From Amycolatopsis arida (lineage in GTDB: Bacteria; Actinomycetota; Actinomycetes; Mycobacteriales; Pseudonocardiaceae), in NCBI RefSeq assembly GCF_900115565.1, contig NZ_FOWW01000002.1, positions 857,971 through 921,970 on the forward strand: a stretch of 64,000 bases of DNA, read 5' to 3'. The notes beneath the pieces were generated by a model. It was given only the letters and a program-made list of their open reading frames with translations, was not told the DNA's origin and searched no databases. This document shows positions 18,339 through 26,143 of the stretch, one piece after another. Each line of letters starts with the position of its first letter. The stretch's first letter is position 1. The position numbers and the translations under genes are program-made.

Positions 18339-18460
18339 ACCATCCCCGCACGCGTGGGGATGGCGACTCCTTGCCCCGAAGCACCCGCTTGCGAATCGAA
18401 CCACCCCCGCGTGTAAGGGGAGCACGCTTCTTGACCTGCGGATACGCCGACCCTGATATC
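18339..18460 (-). CRISPR. Relic CRISPR: two decayed repeats and a leader fragment
   Basis: Two repeat-like blocks start at 18339 (ACCATCCCCGCACGCG) and 18400 (ACCACCCCCGCGTGTAAG, ending GGGGAGCAC at 18425). Their 61-nt spacing equals the period of arrays 2 and 3. Immediately after the second block, CTTCTTGACCTGCG (from 18427) closely matches CTTGTTGACCTGCG in the leader next to array 2. The orientation is thus the same as in array 2, with the leader on the right. The TTTACTTT/AAAGTAAA palindrome of the intact leaders is not recognisable. A GC-rich hairpin near 18472-18490 may be another remnant. Confidence 0.6.
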
Positions 18461-18560
18461 GTGTGGGCGAGGTCCCCGCGAGCGCGGGGAGATGGTGGGC
18501 TGCGGCCCACCTCTCCCGCGACAAAGACTATCCCCGCTCGGCGGAGGACGGAGGGAGCCT

Positions 18561-19136
18561 GTGAGTGTCGCGATCGGGGAGCACGTCGGCCCGTGGACGA
18601 TTGCGGACGTGGAAGCTCTCGCTGACGCCGGTGATCACTCTCGGTACGAGTTGCTCACACCCGGTGTTCTGACCGCGAGTCCGGCTCCGGGATTTCCCCA
18701 TCAACGGGCGTCGCGTCGTCTGGCGAACGCGCTCGAACAGGCCGCGCTGACGGCGGGCGCAGCCGTCGAGGTCCTGGAAGCGGTGAACGTGGAGGCACCC
18801 CGCGGGCGCCTGGCTGTGCCGGACATCGCCGTCATCGAGCGCGAGTTCGCGGCCACCGACCCGACTCGATGCCCGCCCGGCACCGTGCTGGCGGTGGTCG
18901 AGATCGTCTCACCGGGCAGCGAGCCACATGACCGGTTGATCAAGCCTCAGCTCTACGCGGACACCGGCATCGCGTTCTACTGGCGTTTCGAGCTGACTCC
19001 GGAACCACACATCGTCGTCTCGGAACTGCGCCGAGGCCAGTACATCGAGACTGTGACCGCCCCGGCTGGCGCGCGCTCCGTGATTCCCTGCACCTTCCCG
19101 GTTGAGCTCGACCCCGCCGAACTGGTCCGCCAGTAA
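18561..19136 (+). CDS. Uma2-family (DUF820) putative endonuclease
   Basis: A 191-aa protein with the PD-(D/E)XK arrangement of Uma2 proteins: VPDIAVIE (Asp) near residue 90, then VVEIVSPGS (Glu) near 112, and K in LIKPQLYADTGIAFYW, which is the family's typical C-terminal block. The GTG at 18561 has GGAGGG 6-7 nt upstream. It lies between the relic CRISPR and the trailer end of array 2 and is transcribed towards the array. Uma2 proteins are abundant in actinobacteria and cyanobacteria, but their function is poorly known. A link with CRISPR is only positional. Confidence 0.85.
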   Translation: MSVAIGEHVGPWTIADVEALADAGDHSRYELLTPGVLTASPAPGFPHQRASRRLANALEQAALTAGAAVEVLEAVNVEAPRGRLAVPDIAVIEREFAATDPTRCPPGTVLAVVEIVSPGSEPHDRLIKPQLYADTGIAFYWRFELTPEPHIVVSELRRGQYIETVTAPAGARSVIPCTFPVELDPAELVRQ

Positions 19137-19237
19137 CGGTCGCTCCACTCCCTGGCGCAAACGAAACCCACTCCCGCGGCCCAAGGGGAGGCAGAGAACT
19201 TCCACTCCCGATCCGACGCGACGCAACGACCGTGAGT

Positions 19238-19878
19238 GGACCATCCCCGCGCCCGCGGGGAGCACCGGACTGCGCCCACGCGAGGGGCGTTGTACCAGTC
19301 GACCATTCCCGCGCGTGCGGGGAGCACTACACCCAGGCTCCCGACGACCCGCCGGCGGTGGGACCATCCCCGCGCGTGCGGGGAGCACTGACCGCCCCCG
19401 GCGCCGGCCGCGTCAGCGGCGGGGACCATCCCCGCGCGTGCGGGGAGCACGCCATCGGCGGCCGCTCGTACCGAGGGAAGTAGGGACCATCCCCGCGCGT
19501 GCGGGGAGCACTTCTGCGGCGTCAATGTAATTTTGCTTACTGTCGGGACCATCCCCGCGCGTGCGGGGAGCACGAGATCCCGGACCCAATCGCGTTCCCC
19601 GAGGAGGGACCATCCCCGCGCGTGCGGGGAGCACGGTGTGTACCAGGATTCCGGTGTCACCCTGAACGGACCATCCCCGCGCGTGCGGGGAGCACCTACG
19701 AGCAAGGGCTAGTCAATGCCTTCTGACAGGACCATCCCCGCGCGTGCGGGGAGCACTACGGATCGGTACTCCGGCATCCTCCTCCGTCCGGACCATCCCC
19801 GCGCGTGCGGGGAGCACCCTCGGCCGACCGGGGCGCCTGGTCGCCCCTGCGGACCATCCCCGCGCGTGCGGGGAGCAC
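19238..19878 (-). CRISPR. CRISPR array 2, type I-E (11 repeats)
   Basis: Eleven repeats start at 19238, 19300, 19361, 19423, 19484, 19546, 19607, 19668, 19729, 19790 and 19851, with a 61-62 nt period and about 33-nt spacers. On the minus strand the 28-nt repeat begins GTGCTCCCCGCACG and ends GGGGATGGTCC. The array is read on the minus strand, directly downstream of cas2. The two repeats furthest from the leader (19238, 19300) carry substitutions, which marks the old end. All others appear identical. Spacers show no obvious duplication. Confidence 0.97.
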
Positions 19879-19964
19879 ACTTGTTGACCTGCGTGTTTGT
19901 CCGGGCCTGAGGCGATTTTCATTTACTTTGTAGTGTAAAGTAAAGAGCTGGGTGCCGGCGCCGG
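19879..19964 (-). promoter_or_regulatory. Leader of CRISPR array 2
   Basis: The 86 bp between cas2 and the first repeat are A+T rich compared with the surroundings. They contain the inverted repeat TTTACTTT (19922-19929) and AAAGTAAA (19937-19944), 7 nt apart, 43 nt from the first repeat. The leader of array 3 has the same palindrome at the same distance. The part next to the repeat (TTGACCTGCG region) is also conserved between the leaders. This is the expected site of crRNA promoter and spacer integration signals. Confidence 0.8.
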
Positions 19965-20324
19965 CTAGCGGGTGCCGAAGCGGCGGCGCCGGCTGGCGCG
20001 GCTCCAGCCGACCGACCTTGGGGTGTCGTTCTTCAGCAGGGACTCCTCCACGGGACTGGGCCGGAGCATCAGGTGCACGCCCTCGAAATCCACCGGCCGC
20101 CACTCGTGCTCGTGCACCTCAAAGGCCAAGCCCTGCTCGTTGCGCGCGGAGTACACCATGATCGCCCGGCCCGACTTGACCATCTCCACGACCCGCTCCC
20201 ACACCAGAGCCCGCACCCGTGCGTTGATCGTGCCGACGAACACCCCGGGCGCGATCTCGAGCAGCCAGCGGGTGAGGTGCCCGCGCAACCCGACGGGGCA
20301 CGCCGCCACCACGATGACGGTCAC
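19965..20324 (-). CDS. cas2: CRISPR-associated protein Cas2, type I-E
   Basis: A 119-aa Cas2e protein with the family's typical start VTVIVVAACPVGLRGHLTRW and the block GVFVGTINARVR. It forms the Cas1-Cas2 complex that captures and integrates spacers. The start is a GTG at 20324 overlapping the cas1 stop (GTGA). The C-terminal tail of about 20 residues is basic. It is the last cas gene, and the leader of array 2 begins right after its TAG. Confidence 0.95.
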   Translation of the reverse strand: MTVIVVAACPVGLRGHLTRWLLEIAPGVFVGTINARVRALVWERVVEMVKSGRAIMVYSARNEQGLAFEVHEHEWRPVDFEGVHLMLRPSPVEESLLKNDTPRSVGWSRASRRRRFGTR

Positions 20325-21280
20325 GGTTCGTCGCTTCCGTACGAGACTCCGCCGGCGACCTCGCGGCCGTCGTAGTCCCACAGCATCACGACATCGGGGT
20401 CGTCGAACGCTTCCGGCCCGTACTCCACCACGTCGTCGTCCTCACCGAGCAACGTTTTGACATCCTCGACGCACTGGTCGAGAAAGGAACCGTCGCGCAT
20501 GTGGTCACGAATTGCACGCCTGGTCTCGGCCCCGATGTCGGCCACTTCCCGCGCGGCGATCTCGAACGCGATGGGAATCGTCACGTCGGCCTTGTAGATG
20601 TCGGCGATGTCGAAGACGAACGAGCGCACGTGTCCCGTGTGCACGAAACCCAGTCCCGGCGCGCAACCCAACGCCACGATTACCGCGTGGACCACTCCGT
20701 ACAGGCTCGTGTTCGCGGCCGACAGCGCCTGGTTCACCGGGTTCCCGCTGGCGAAGTCGCCCGGGTCGTACTCGCGTCGCCGCCACGGGATGCCGGTGCG
20801 CTGGGCGTGCTCGCGATACAGCCGGCGCACCCGCGCGCCTTCCCGTCCGCGCAGCTGCTGCATGGTGAGCCCCGAGGTGTCCCCATCGGGGAAGCGCATC
20901 GCGTACATCCGGCGTGCCACCCGCAGGCGTGACTCGCGGTTCGACACCAGCCTCGCCTGCGCCTCCAGCAGACGGGACGAGCGGGCCAGCGAGCGGCCGT
21001 GCGCGTAGTAGCGGACGCCTCGCTCACCCACCCACACGGCCGTCGACCCGCTCTCGGCCAGCAGGACCATCGCCTGCTGTCTCACGGTGGTGCCCGGGCC
21101 GAGCAGCAGCGCGCCCACCGTGGCCGCGGGGATGTGCACCGTGCCGCGTGCGTCCCGCGCCGTGATCGCGTTCGCGTCGCGGTGCACCACGCAGTGCTCC
21201 AGGTACAGGAACCCGACCCGGTCCTGCGCTCGGGTGAGGTGGGACAGCGGCACCGGCCGCGCGCCGGGGATCTCGGGCAC
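20321..21280 (-). CDS. cas1: CRISPR-associated integrase Cas1, type I-E
   Basis: A 319-aa Cas1e. The metal-binding catalytic residues are visible at Glu147 (GREGAR), His214 (GFVHTGH), Asp224 and Asp227 (SFVFDIADIYK), with the same spacing as E141, H208, D218 and D221 of the E. coli enzyme. It is the integrase that inserts new spacers at the leader end. The GTG at 21280 lies 3 nt after the cas6e stop. Nothing suggests inactivation. Confidence 0.97.
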   Translation of the reverse strand: MPEIPGARPVPLSHLTRAQDRVGFLYLEHCVVHRDANAITARDARGTVHIPAATVGALLLGPGTTVRQQAMVLLAESGSTAVWVGERGVRYYAHGRSLARSSRLLEAQARLVSNRESRLRVARRMYAMRFPDGDTSGLTMQQLRGREGARVRRLYREHAQRTGIPWRRREYDPGDFASGNPVNQALSAANTSLYGVVHAVIVALGCAPGLGFVHTGHVRSFVFDIADIYKADVTIPIAFEIAAREVADIGAETRRAIRDHMRDGSFLDQCVEDVKTLLGEDDDVVEYGPEAFDDPDVVMLWDYDGREVAGGVSYGSDEP

Positions 21281-21283
21281 GGC

Positions 21284-21964
21284 TCACCGGGCCCTGGCGA
21301 GGGTGAGCAGGCCGCAGCCGTAGCCCTTGGCCGGGCCGATGCCGGAGGTGAGCGCGCGCCGCAGTGCCGCCGGGTCGGTGACCTCCAGGACGCCCTCGAA
21401 GGTCGCGGTGGCGATGACCACCTCGCTGCCCCGCCGGCTGAACCGCAACGTCCGGCGGCCGCGGACCGCCAAGTCCGGCTCCCCGCTCTCCCCGTTCACC
21501 ACCGCGAAGCCGTGCTTGCCGATGCGCTTCAGCAGCCACGCCGTCTGGTGGGTGGCGGTCACGTGCCCGAACCGCTGCGACCGCTTGGCCTCCGCCGACT
21601 TGCGCCGGCTGACCACCGGGTTCGCGGTGAGCCGGAACGCCCACCGGTCCCCCGCCGCCAACCGGTCGAGCAGCGGCGCGTAGTCGCGGGTCTCCCACGC
21701 CGGTTTCGGCTCCTCCCACCCCTGGGTGGTCGACCCGGCGACCTCGGCGAGGTCGTCCAGCTCCGGCCGATGTGGACTGACCAGGTACAGCACCGTGCCG
21801 CCGGTGGTGTGGTCCACCCGCCACAGCACGCGCCCCTCACCGGACTCCCGCGGCCGATCGGACGAGCACACTGCGGCGACGGCGGCATGCAACGCCTGTG
21901 GTGACGCCAGCAGCTCGCGCGCGGCGCGACGTGCGGTGTCGAACTCGAAACGGCTCAGGAACAT
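21284..21964 (-). CDS. cas6e: crRNA endoribonuclease Cas6e (Cse3)
   Basis: A 226-aa Cas6e/CasE protein. It cleaves the repeat hairpin of the pre-crRNA and remains in Cascade. The putative catalytic histidine is His26 (ASPQALHAAVAAV), and the C-terminal glycine-rich loop GIGPAKGYGCGLL is present. The ATG at 21964 overlaps the cas5 stop (TGATG); a TTG one codon earlier would also fit. Length is normal for the family. Confidence 0.95.
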   Translation of the reverse strand: MFLSRFEFDTARRAARELLASPQALHAAVAAVCSSDRPRESGEGRVLWRVDHTTGGTVLYLVSPHRPELDDLAEVAGSTTQGWEEPKPAWETRDYAPLLDRLAAGDRWAFRLTANPVVSRRKSAEAKRSQRFGHVTATHQTAWLLKRIGKHGFAVVNGESGEPDLAVRGRRTLRFSRRGSEVVIATATFEGVLEVTDPAALRRALTSGIGPAKGYGCGLLTLARAR

Positions 21965-22671
21965 CAACCGTCACCTCGCGGAAGGACGTCCATCGGATCA
22001 TGTCGGTCGGGTGAAGCGTCGACGGGCGGGGTCTCGACGGTGACGGCTTCCCGGATCACCGCCCGCCACCCGTACCGGCGATGTCGCGGATCGAAGCTGA
22101 CCGGCTCGTCCCGGACCAGGATCGCCCTCGGGTCGTCGGGCGGGCAGTCCACCACGACGTCGAGGTCCACCGTCGGAGCGCCGTGCTCTTCTCGCACACG
22201 TTTCGATGCCTGCCACGGCACGCTCTCCAGCGCGTCACGAACGCCGCCCGAACGCAACTCGACCCACAGTGGCCCCGCCGGAGGGCAGGAACGGCGGCCG
22301 AGGTAGAGCGGGAACACCGGCCGGCGGATGGCGTCCCGCAGCTCCTCGACCACCCCGTCGTCGCCCTCGACGGCGGCGAGGAACACCGCGTCGGCGAGGT
22401 AGAACCGGTAGGACAGCGGCAGCGGCGGTCCGTCGAGGGGCCGCGCGGTCTGGAAGTCGCGCTCGACCCGGCCCGGCTGGTCGACCCGCACACCGACTCG
22501 CAGCGCGGCGAGGTCCTCGATCGAGTCGGTGCGCTTCCGGCCCATGGCCGCCGCGAGCAACCCGACGATCCCGCTCTTGCTGGGCTCGCGGTCGGTGCCG
22601 CGACGGCTGAACCGGCTGCTGGTGCCCCACGACTGCAACGGCGCGGCCAGCCGCAGCACCAGCACACTCAT
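21964..22671 (-). CDS. cas5e: Cascade subunit Cas5e
   Basis: A 235-aa Cas5e (CasD) with the family N-terminus VLVLRLAAPLQSWG and a GxVGLLAAAMG block (IVGLLAAAMGRKR). It binds the 5' handle of the crRNA in Cascade. The ATG at 22671 overlaps the cas7 stop (ATGA). The last 15 residues (DASPDRHDPMDVLPRGDG) are variable and probably disordered. Confidence 0.95.
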   Translation of the reverse strand: MSVLVLRLAAPLQSWGTSSRFSRRGTDREPSKSGIVGLLAAAMGRKRTDSIEDLAALRVGVRVDQPGRVERDFQTARPLDGPPLPLSYRFYLADAVFLAAVEGDDGVVEELRDAIRRPVFPLYLGRRSCPPAGPLWVELRSGGVRDALESVPWQASKRVREEHGAPTVDLDVVVDCPPDDPRAILVRDEPVSFDPRHRRYGWRAVIREAVTVETPPVDASPDRHDPMDVLPRGDG

Positions 22672-23798
22672 GCCGACCCGACCAGGCGCCGCCCGACCAG
22701 GTCGCCGATCGACCCGACCGCGGTGTCGAACGACACCCGGTCACCCAGCTCGGCCAGTGCCGCGCCGCGCTCCCCGACGGCGACGCTGAACGCCGCCACC
22801 GGCCGCTCGTCGTAGGTCTCGTGCACGTCGCGGCCGTACGCCACCAGCCGACGGGCGGCCGTGCCGATCCGCCCGCCGTTCGCGCGATCGGGAATCGCCT
22901 CCTCGAACGCGCCCACGAAGTTGACCGGCTGCGTCTTCCGCACCACGAGCAGCACCGCGTCCGGCAGGGTTCGATTGGCGAAGGTGTTCTGCTTGCCGGT
23001 GGGCATGCTGGTGACGAACGCGCGGACGAACGCCTCCACCGCGCGCCGAGTGGCCTCGTCGTCACCCAGGTTGTCCCGCAACCGGTCGACGTCCACCGTG
23101 GCGTAGCGGTACATCGTGGACGAGTTGAACTCGACCGTGCCGATCATCCCGGCCCCGGCGTCCTCCTCGGGATCGTCGCGCTTGTGGTCGTCGACGGCGG
23201 TGTAGTAGTCGAACTCGGTACTCACCTCGTGCACGCTCAACGCGTGCGCGACCTGCACCGCGGCGTCGACGTTGAGGTCGGTGTCGTCGGCCACCATCCG
23301 GCCGAACAGCGCCACGTCCACCGAGTTCCGCTGGTCGGCGCGCGCCTTGGCGTCCTTCTTATCGATGCTCACCGCACCGTCGCTCGCACGGGCCGCGGAC
23401 ACGGCCAGCTCGGCGAGAGCGCTCACCTGCGCGTCGCTGAGGAAGAGCAGGTATCCGGACTCGTCCGGCCCCTCCTTCCGCGGCTTCTTGAGCTTGATGC
23501 CGGCGGCCGTGAGAACCGCCTTGGCCAGCTCCTCGGCGCGGTCCCCGAGCGTGGGATCCTGCTCCACGATGCGTTCGGTGAGCAGCTCGACCACCCGCTT
23601 CGTCCGCACGCCCAACTCGCTCGGTTCCAGCAGGTCGGAGAACGTGTTCCGGGTCGCCCGCTTCCACGCCTGGCTGGACACCCTGGCCCGCCGCCGACCG
23701 CCGTACATCGCGGTCTTGGGGCTCCCGGTGTCGTCCCGGTTCATGTTGCTCGGCGGGACGGTCTGGATGATGTGGACCTCCACAATGGTGCGTAGCAC
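22668..23798 (-). CDS. cas7e: Cascade backbone subunit Cas7e (Cse4)
   Basis: A 376-aa Cas7e (CasC) with the typical start VEVHIIQTVPPSNMNRDD and the RRARVSSQAWKRATR block. It polymerises along the crRNA as the Cascade backbone. The GTG at 23798 has GAGG upstream within the end of cse2; the two genes are 6 nt apart. Length is normal. Confidence 0.96.
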   Translation of the reverse strand: MLRTIVEVHIIQTVPPSNMNRDDTGSPKTAMYGGRRRARVSSQAWKRATRNTFSDLLEPSELGVRTKRVVELLTERIVEQDPTLGDRAEELAKAVLTAAGIKLKKPRKEGPDESGYLLFLSDAQVSALAELAVSAARASDGAVSIDKKDAKARADQRNSVDVALFGRMVADDTDLNVDAAVQVAHALSVHEVSTEFDYYTAVDDHKRDDPEEDAGAGMIGTVEFNSSTMYRYATVDVDRLRDNLGDDEATRRAVEAFVRAFVTSMPTGKQNTFANRTLPDAVLLVVRKTQPVNFVGAFEEAIPDRANGGRIGTAARRLVAYGRDVHETYDERPVAAFSVAVGERGAALAELGDRVSFDTAVGSIGDLVGRRLVGSA

Positions 23799-23804
23799 TG
23801 ATCC

Positions 23805-24455
23805 TCAGCTTTCCTCGGGCGAGTCGGACTCGGATGTCGTGTTGCCGTTCTTCTTGAACTGACTGAAATAGAAGTCGCGCCCCCAGGCCAGCCGGACCCG
23901 CTCGGGTCCGCCGGCGGCTCGCTGCCACCACAGCAGCTGCTCGGCGAGCGTCGCGTAACCAAGCGGGATCCGGGCGGTCCGCAGTTGCTGGACCAGCCCG
24001 CGGAGATGGTGCGCGAGCTCGTCGAGGTCCGCGGACGTCCCCAGCATGTGGAACCGTCGCAGCACCGGGTGCCGTTCCGGGATCTCGTCTCCGCCGACCA
24101 GCCGCCGCGCGGACCTGCCGAGCCCGAACTCGCGACCTTCCCGGTGCATCGGTTCCCTCAGCGCCTGCTGGTGTACGGCGTAGAGCGTGAGCGCGAGATG
24201 GGTGGCCGTTTCCGCCTGGGTGGGACCGTCGGGTGGGTTCGGCCCGGCGAGGTCGGGATGGAGGGTGTACTGCAGGACGTCGGGATCGGAACCGGTCGGC
24301 TTGCCGACGGCCCGACGCAGCCTGGCGAGTGCCGCGACGCTGTCGGACTGGTTCTTGAGCACACCGTGCTGCAGCGCGCGAATCCTGGCGCCGACAACGG
24401 TGTGCACCGGGTGGCGCGCGGGACGGTCCACGCCAACTGTTGCGACTTCTGTCAC
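23805..24455 (-). CDS. cse2: Cascade small subunit Cse2 (Cas11)
   Basis: A 216-aa CasB/Cse2 protein, all helical, recognised by the region LARLRRAVGKPTGSDPDVLQ and by its place between cse1 and cas7. Two copies form the inner belly of Cascade in known systems. The start is a GTG at 24455 with GGAGAG upstream, 20 nt after cse1. The C-terminal 15 residues (NGNTTSESDSPEES) are polar and probably disordered. Confidence 0.93.
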   Translation of the reverse strand: MTEVATVGVDRPARHPVHTVVGARIRALQHGVLKNQSDSVAALARLRRAVGKPTGSDPDVLQYTLHPDLAGPNPPDGPTQAETATHLALTLYAVHQQALREPMHREGREFGLGRSARRLVGGDEIPERHPVLRRFHMLGTSADLDELAHHLRGLVQQLRTARIPLGYATLAEQLLWWQRAAGGPERVRLAWGRDFYFSQFKKNGNTTSESDSPEES

Positions 24456-24475
24456 GAGACTCTCCGAACTCGATG

Positions 24476-26143
24476 TCAGGCGGACGTCCTCGCGTCCTCA
24501 TGGGCGTAGGGCAGGGCCTCGCGCAGCGCGCGCCGAAACCACTCGACGGCGTGCGTGGCGGTGAGCGGGCGGTTGTTGACCCATCGGCCGACCCAGGCGG
24601 CCTCGGGAGCGCGCCGTCGCAGGTCGTCGGCGAGTTGGCGGATGATCCGCTCGGCCCGCCGATGCCAGGCGACCTGTGCGGCCACCGGGTCGATGTCCGG
24701 GCCGAGGCCGGTGAGCCACTCGCGGAAGGGCCGGTCCAGCTCGGCGTAGGCCAGTTCCACGGCACGGGTGCGCTCGGCGACGTCGGCCGGGTCGGGCAGT
24801 CCGGGACTGTTCGGCGGAACCTTTCCCGCGGCGCGGGCGAGGTTGAGCGCCAGCTGACCCAGCGCCCTGGCCGCCTGGTCAGCCGCGTCCACACAGGACA
24901 GCGCGACACCCACGAGGTGGGGAGCGCCGTGCCGCAGCAGTTCGGCGTGCAGCGGCAGCACGTCGTCGATCACCTCGTCGGTGACGGAGCTCTGGCTGCC
25001 GTAGACCATGCCGATGACGCGGATCCGCACCTGGAAGTTCCGGTCGAGGATCTCCTCGTCTGTGAGGGTGGCCAGCCACTCGAGCACCCCCGCGGGCAGC
25101 CCGCTGGCCGCCTCCCTGGACTGCGGCGTGAACGCACCGGGCAACAGGGACTGCAGGCCACGCCACACGGCGCGTTCCGGGTTGTGCTCCAGTGGCATGT
25201 AGACCACGGCCTCACCCAGGCGCTTCTGCTGCGCCTGGCTCCGCCGCCACCGGGTGTGCGGCTCCACCCGGTGCCTGTTCGGCGGGTCGCACGAGTCGCC
25301 GTTGCAGATCAACACCCGGGTGACCCGGTCGCCCTCGGCGACGAGCCGGATGCGTCGGCTCTGCCAGGTGTAGAGGTCCACCGGCCCGGTCGGCGCGGCT
25401 TCCTCGCGCACGGTCGGGCCGAGCGGCTTCCGTTCCCACGGGGGAAGGTCCGCGTCGAACGGCCGGGGGAAGACCTCGACCGGTATGAGGTTCAGCAGCA
25501 GCGTCTCGCGCAGCGTGACGGCCTGCGGAACCACTCCACCGAGCCGGCCCGACCAGCCGACGCCGATCGGGTAACCCTTGCCGTTCTTCACCCTGTCGTC
25601 GCCATCCGCGCCCGACTTGATGCCGGACGGGTCGAACGCCTGGCAGTGCACCAACCAGCGGGCCGCCTCGGCGAGGCTCACCGAGTGGATCGGGCCGAGC
25701 CGGGTGGTGAAGAACGGTCGGCCGTTGGGGACATCGGCGATGAGCTTGTTCAGCTCGGAGGTCTCGCCCTTCGTCGTGCACAGCCCGGCGACTTGGAAGA
25801 ACGGCGTCTCCGGGTGCAGCAGGTCGAACCGGGACCGGTGCTGGTCGAGGTAGCGGGCGATCTCGTCGGCGGGCAACCGCTCCGACTCCCACAGCCTCTC
25901 CCAGTCGTCGACGGTCCGCGGCCCGTTGAGCGCCCGGTGCAGGATGGCGAGCAGCAGTCGCAGCAGCGCGAAGTCCTGGGTCGGCAGGTCGCCGAACACC
26001 GTGGCCACCTCGTGGGCGCGGGCGAACACGTCCACAAGAGACAGCTCCGCGAGCGCACCGTCCGCACCGTCCTTTTTCACCATGCGGACGGGCAGCCAGG
26101 GCTGCTCGACCAGGTCGAAGGTGGTCGTGTCAACGGCGGTCAT
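24476..26143 (-). CDS. cse1: Cascade large subunit Cse1 (Cas8e)
   Basis: A 555-aa CasA/Cse1 protein starting FDLVEQPWLPVRMV, as usual for the family, with FALLRLLLAILHRAL and PFFQVAGL blocks in the N-terminal half and a C-terminal four-helix bundle. It recognises the PAM and recruits Cas3. A CNGDSCDPP stretch near residue 285 resembles the loop region that in some Cse1 proteins carries cysteines. The ATG at 26143 lies inside the last 14 nt of cas3, so the two are probably coupled. Confidence 0.95.
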   Translation of the reverse strand: MTAVDTTTFDLVEQPWLPVRMVKKDGADGALAELSLVDVFARAHEVATVFGDLPTQDFALLRLLLAILHRALNGPRTVDDWERLWESERLPADEIARYLDQHRSRFDLLHPETPFFQVAGLCTTKGETSELNKLIADVPNGRPFFTTRLGPIHSVSLAEAARWLVHCQAFDPSGIKSGADGDDRVKNGKGYPIGVGWSGRLGGVVPQAVTLRETLLLNLIPVEVFPRPFDADLPPWERKPLGPTVREEAAPTGPVDLYTWQSRRIRLVAEGDRVTRVLICNGDSCDPPNRHRVEPHTRWRRSQAQQKRLGEAVVYMPLEHNPERAVWRGLQSLLPGAFTPQSREAASGLPAGVLEWLATLTDEEILDRNFQVRIRVIGMVYGSQSSVTDEVIDDVLPLHAELLRHGAPHLVGVALSCVDAADQAARALGQLALNLARAAGKVPPNSPGLPDPADVAERTRAVELAYAELDRPFREWLTGLGPDIDPVAAQVAWHRRAERIIRQLADDLRRRAPEAAWVGRWVNNRPLTATHAVEWFRRALREALPYAHEDARTSA

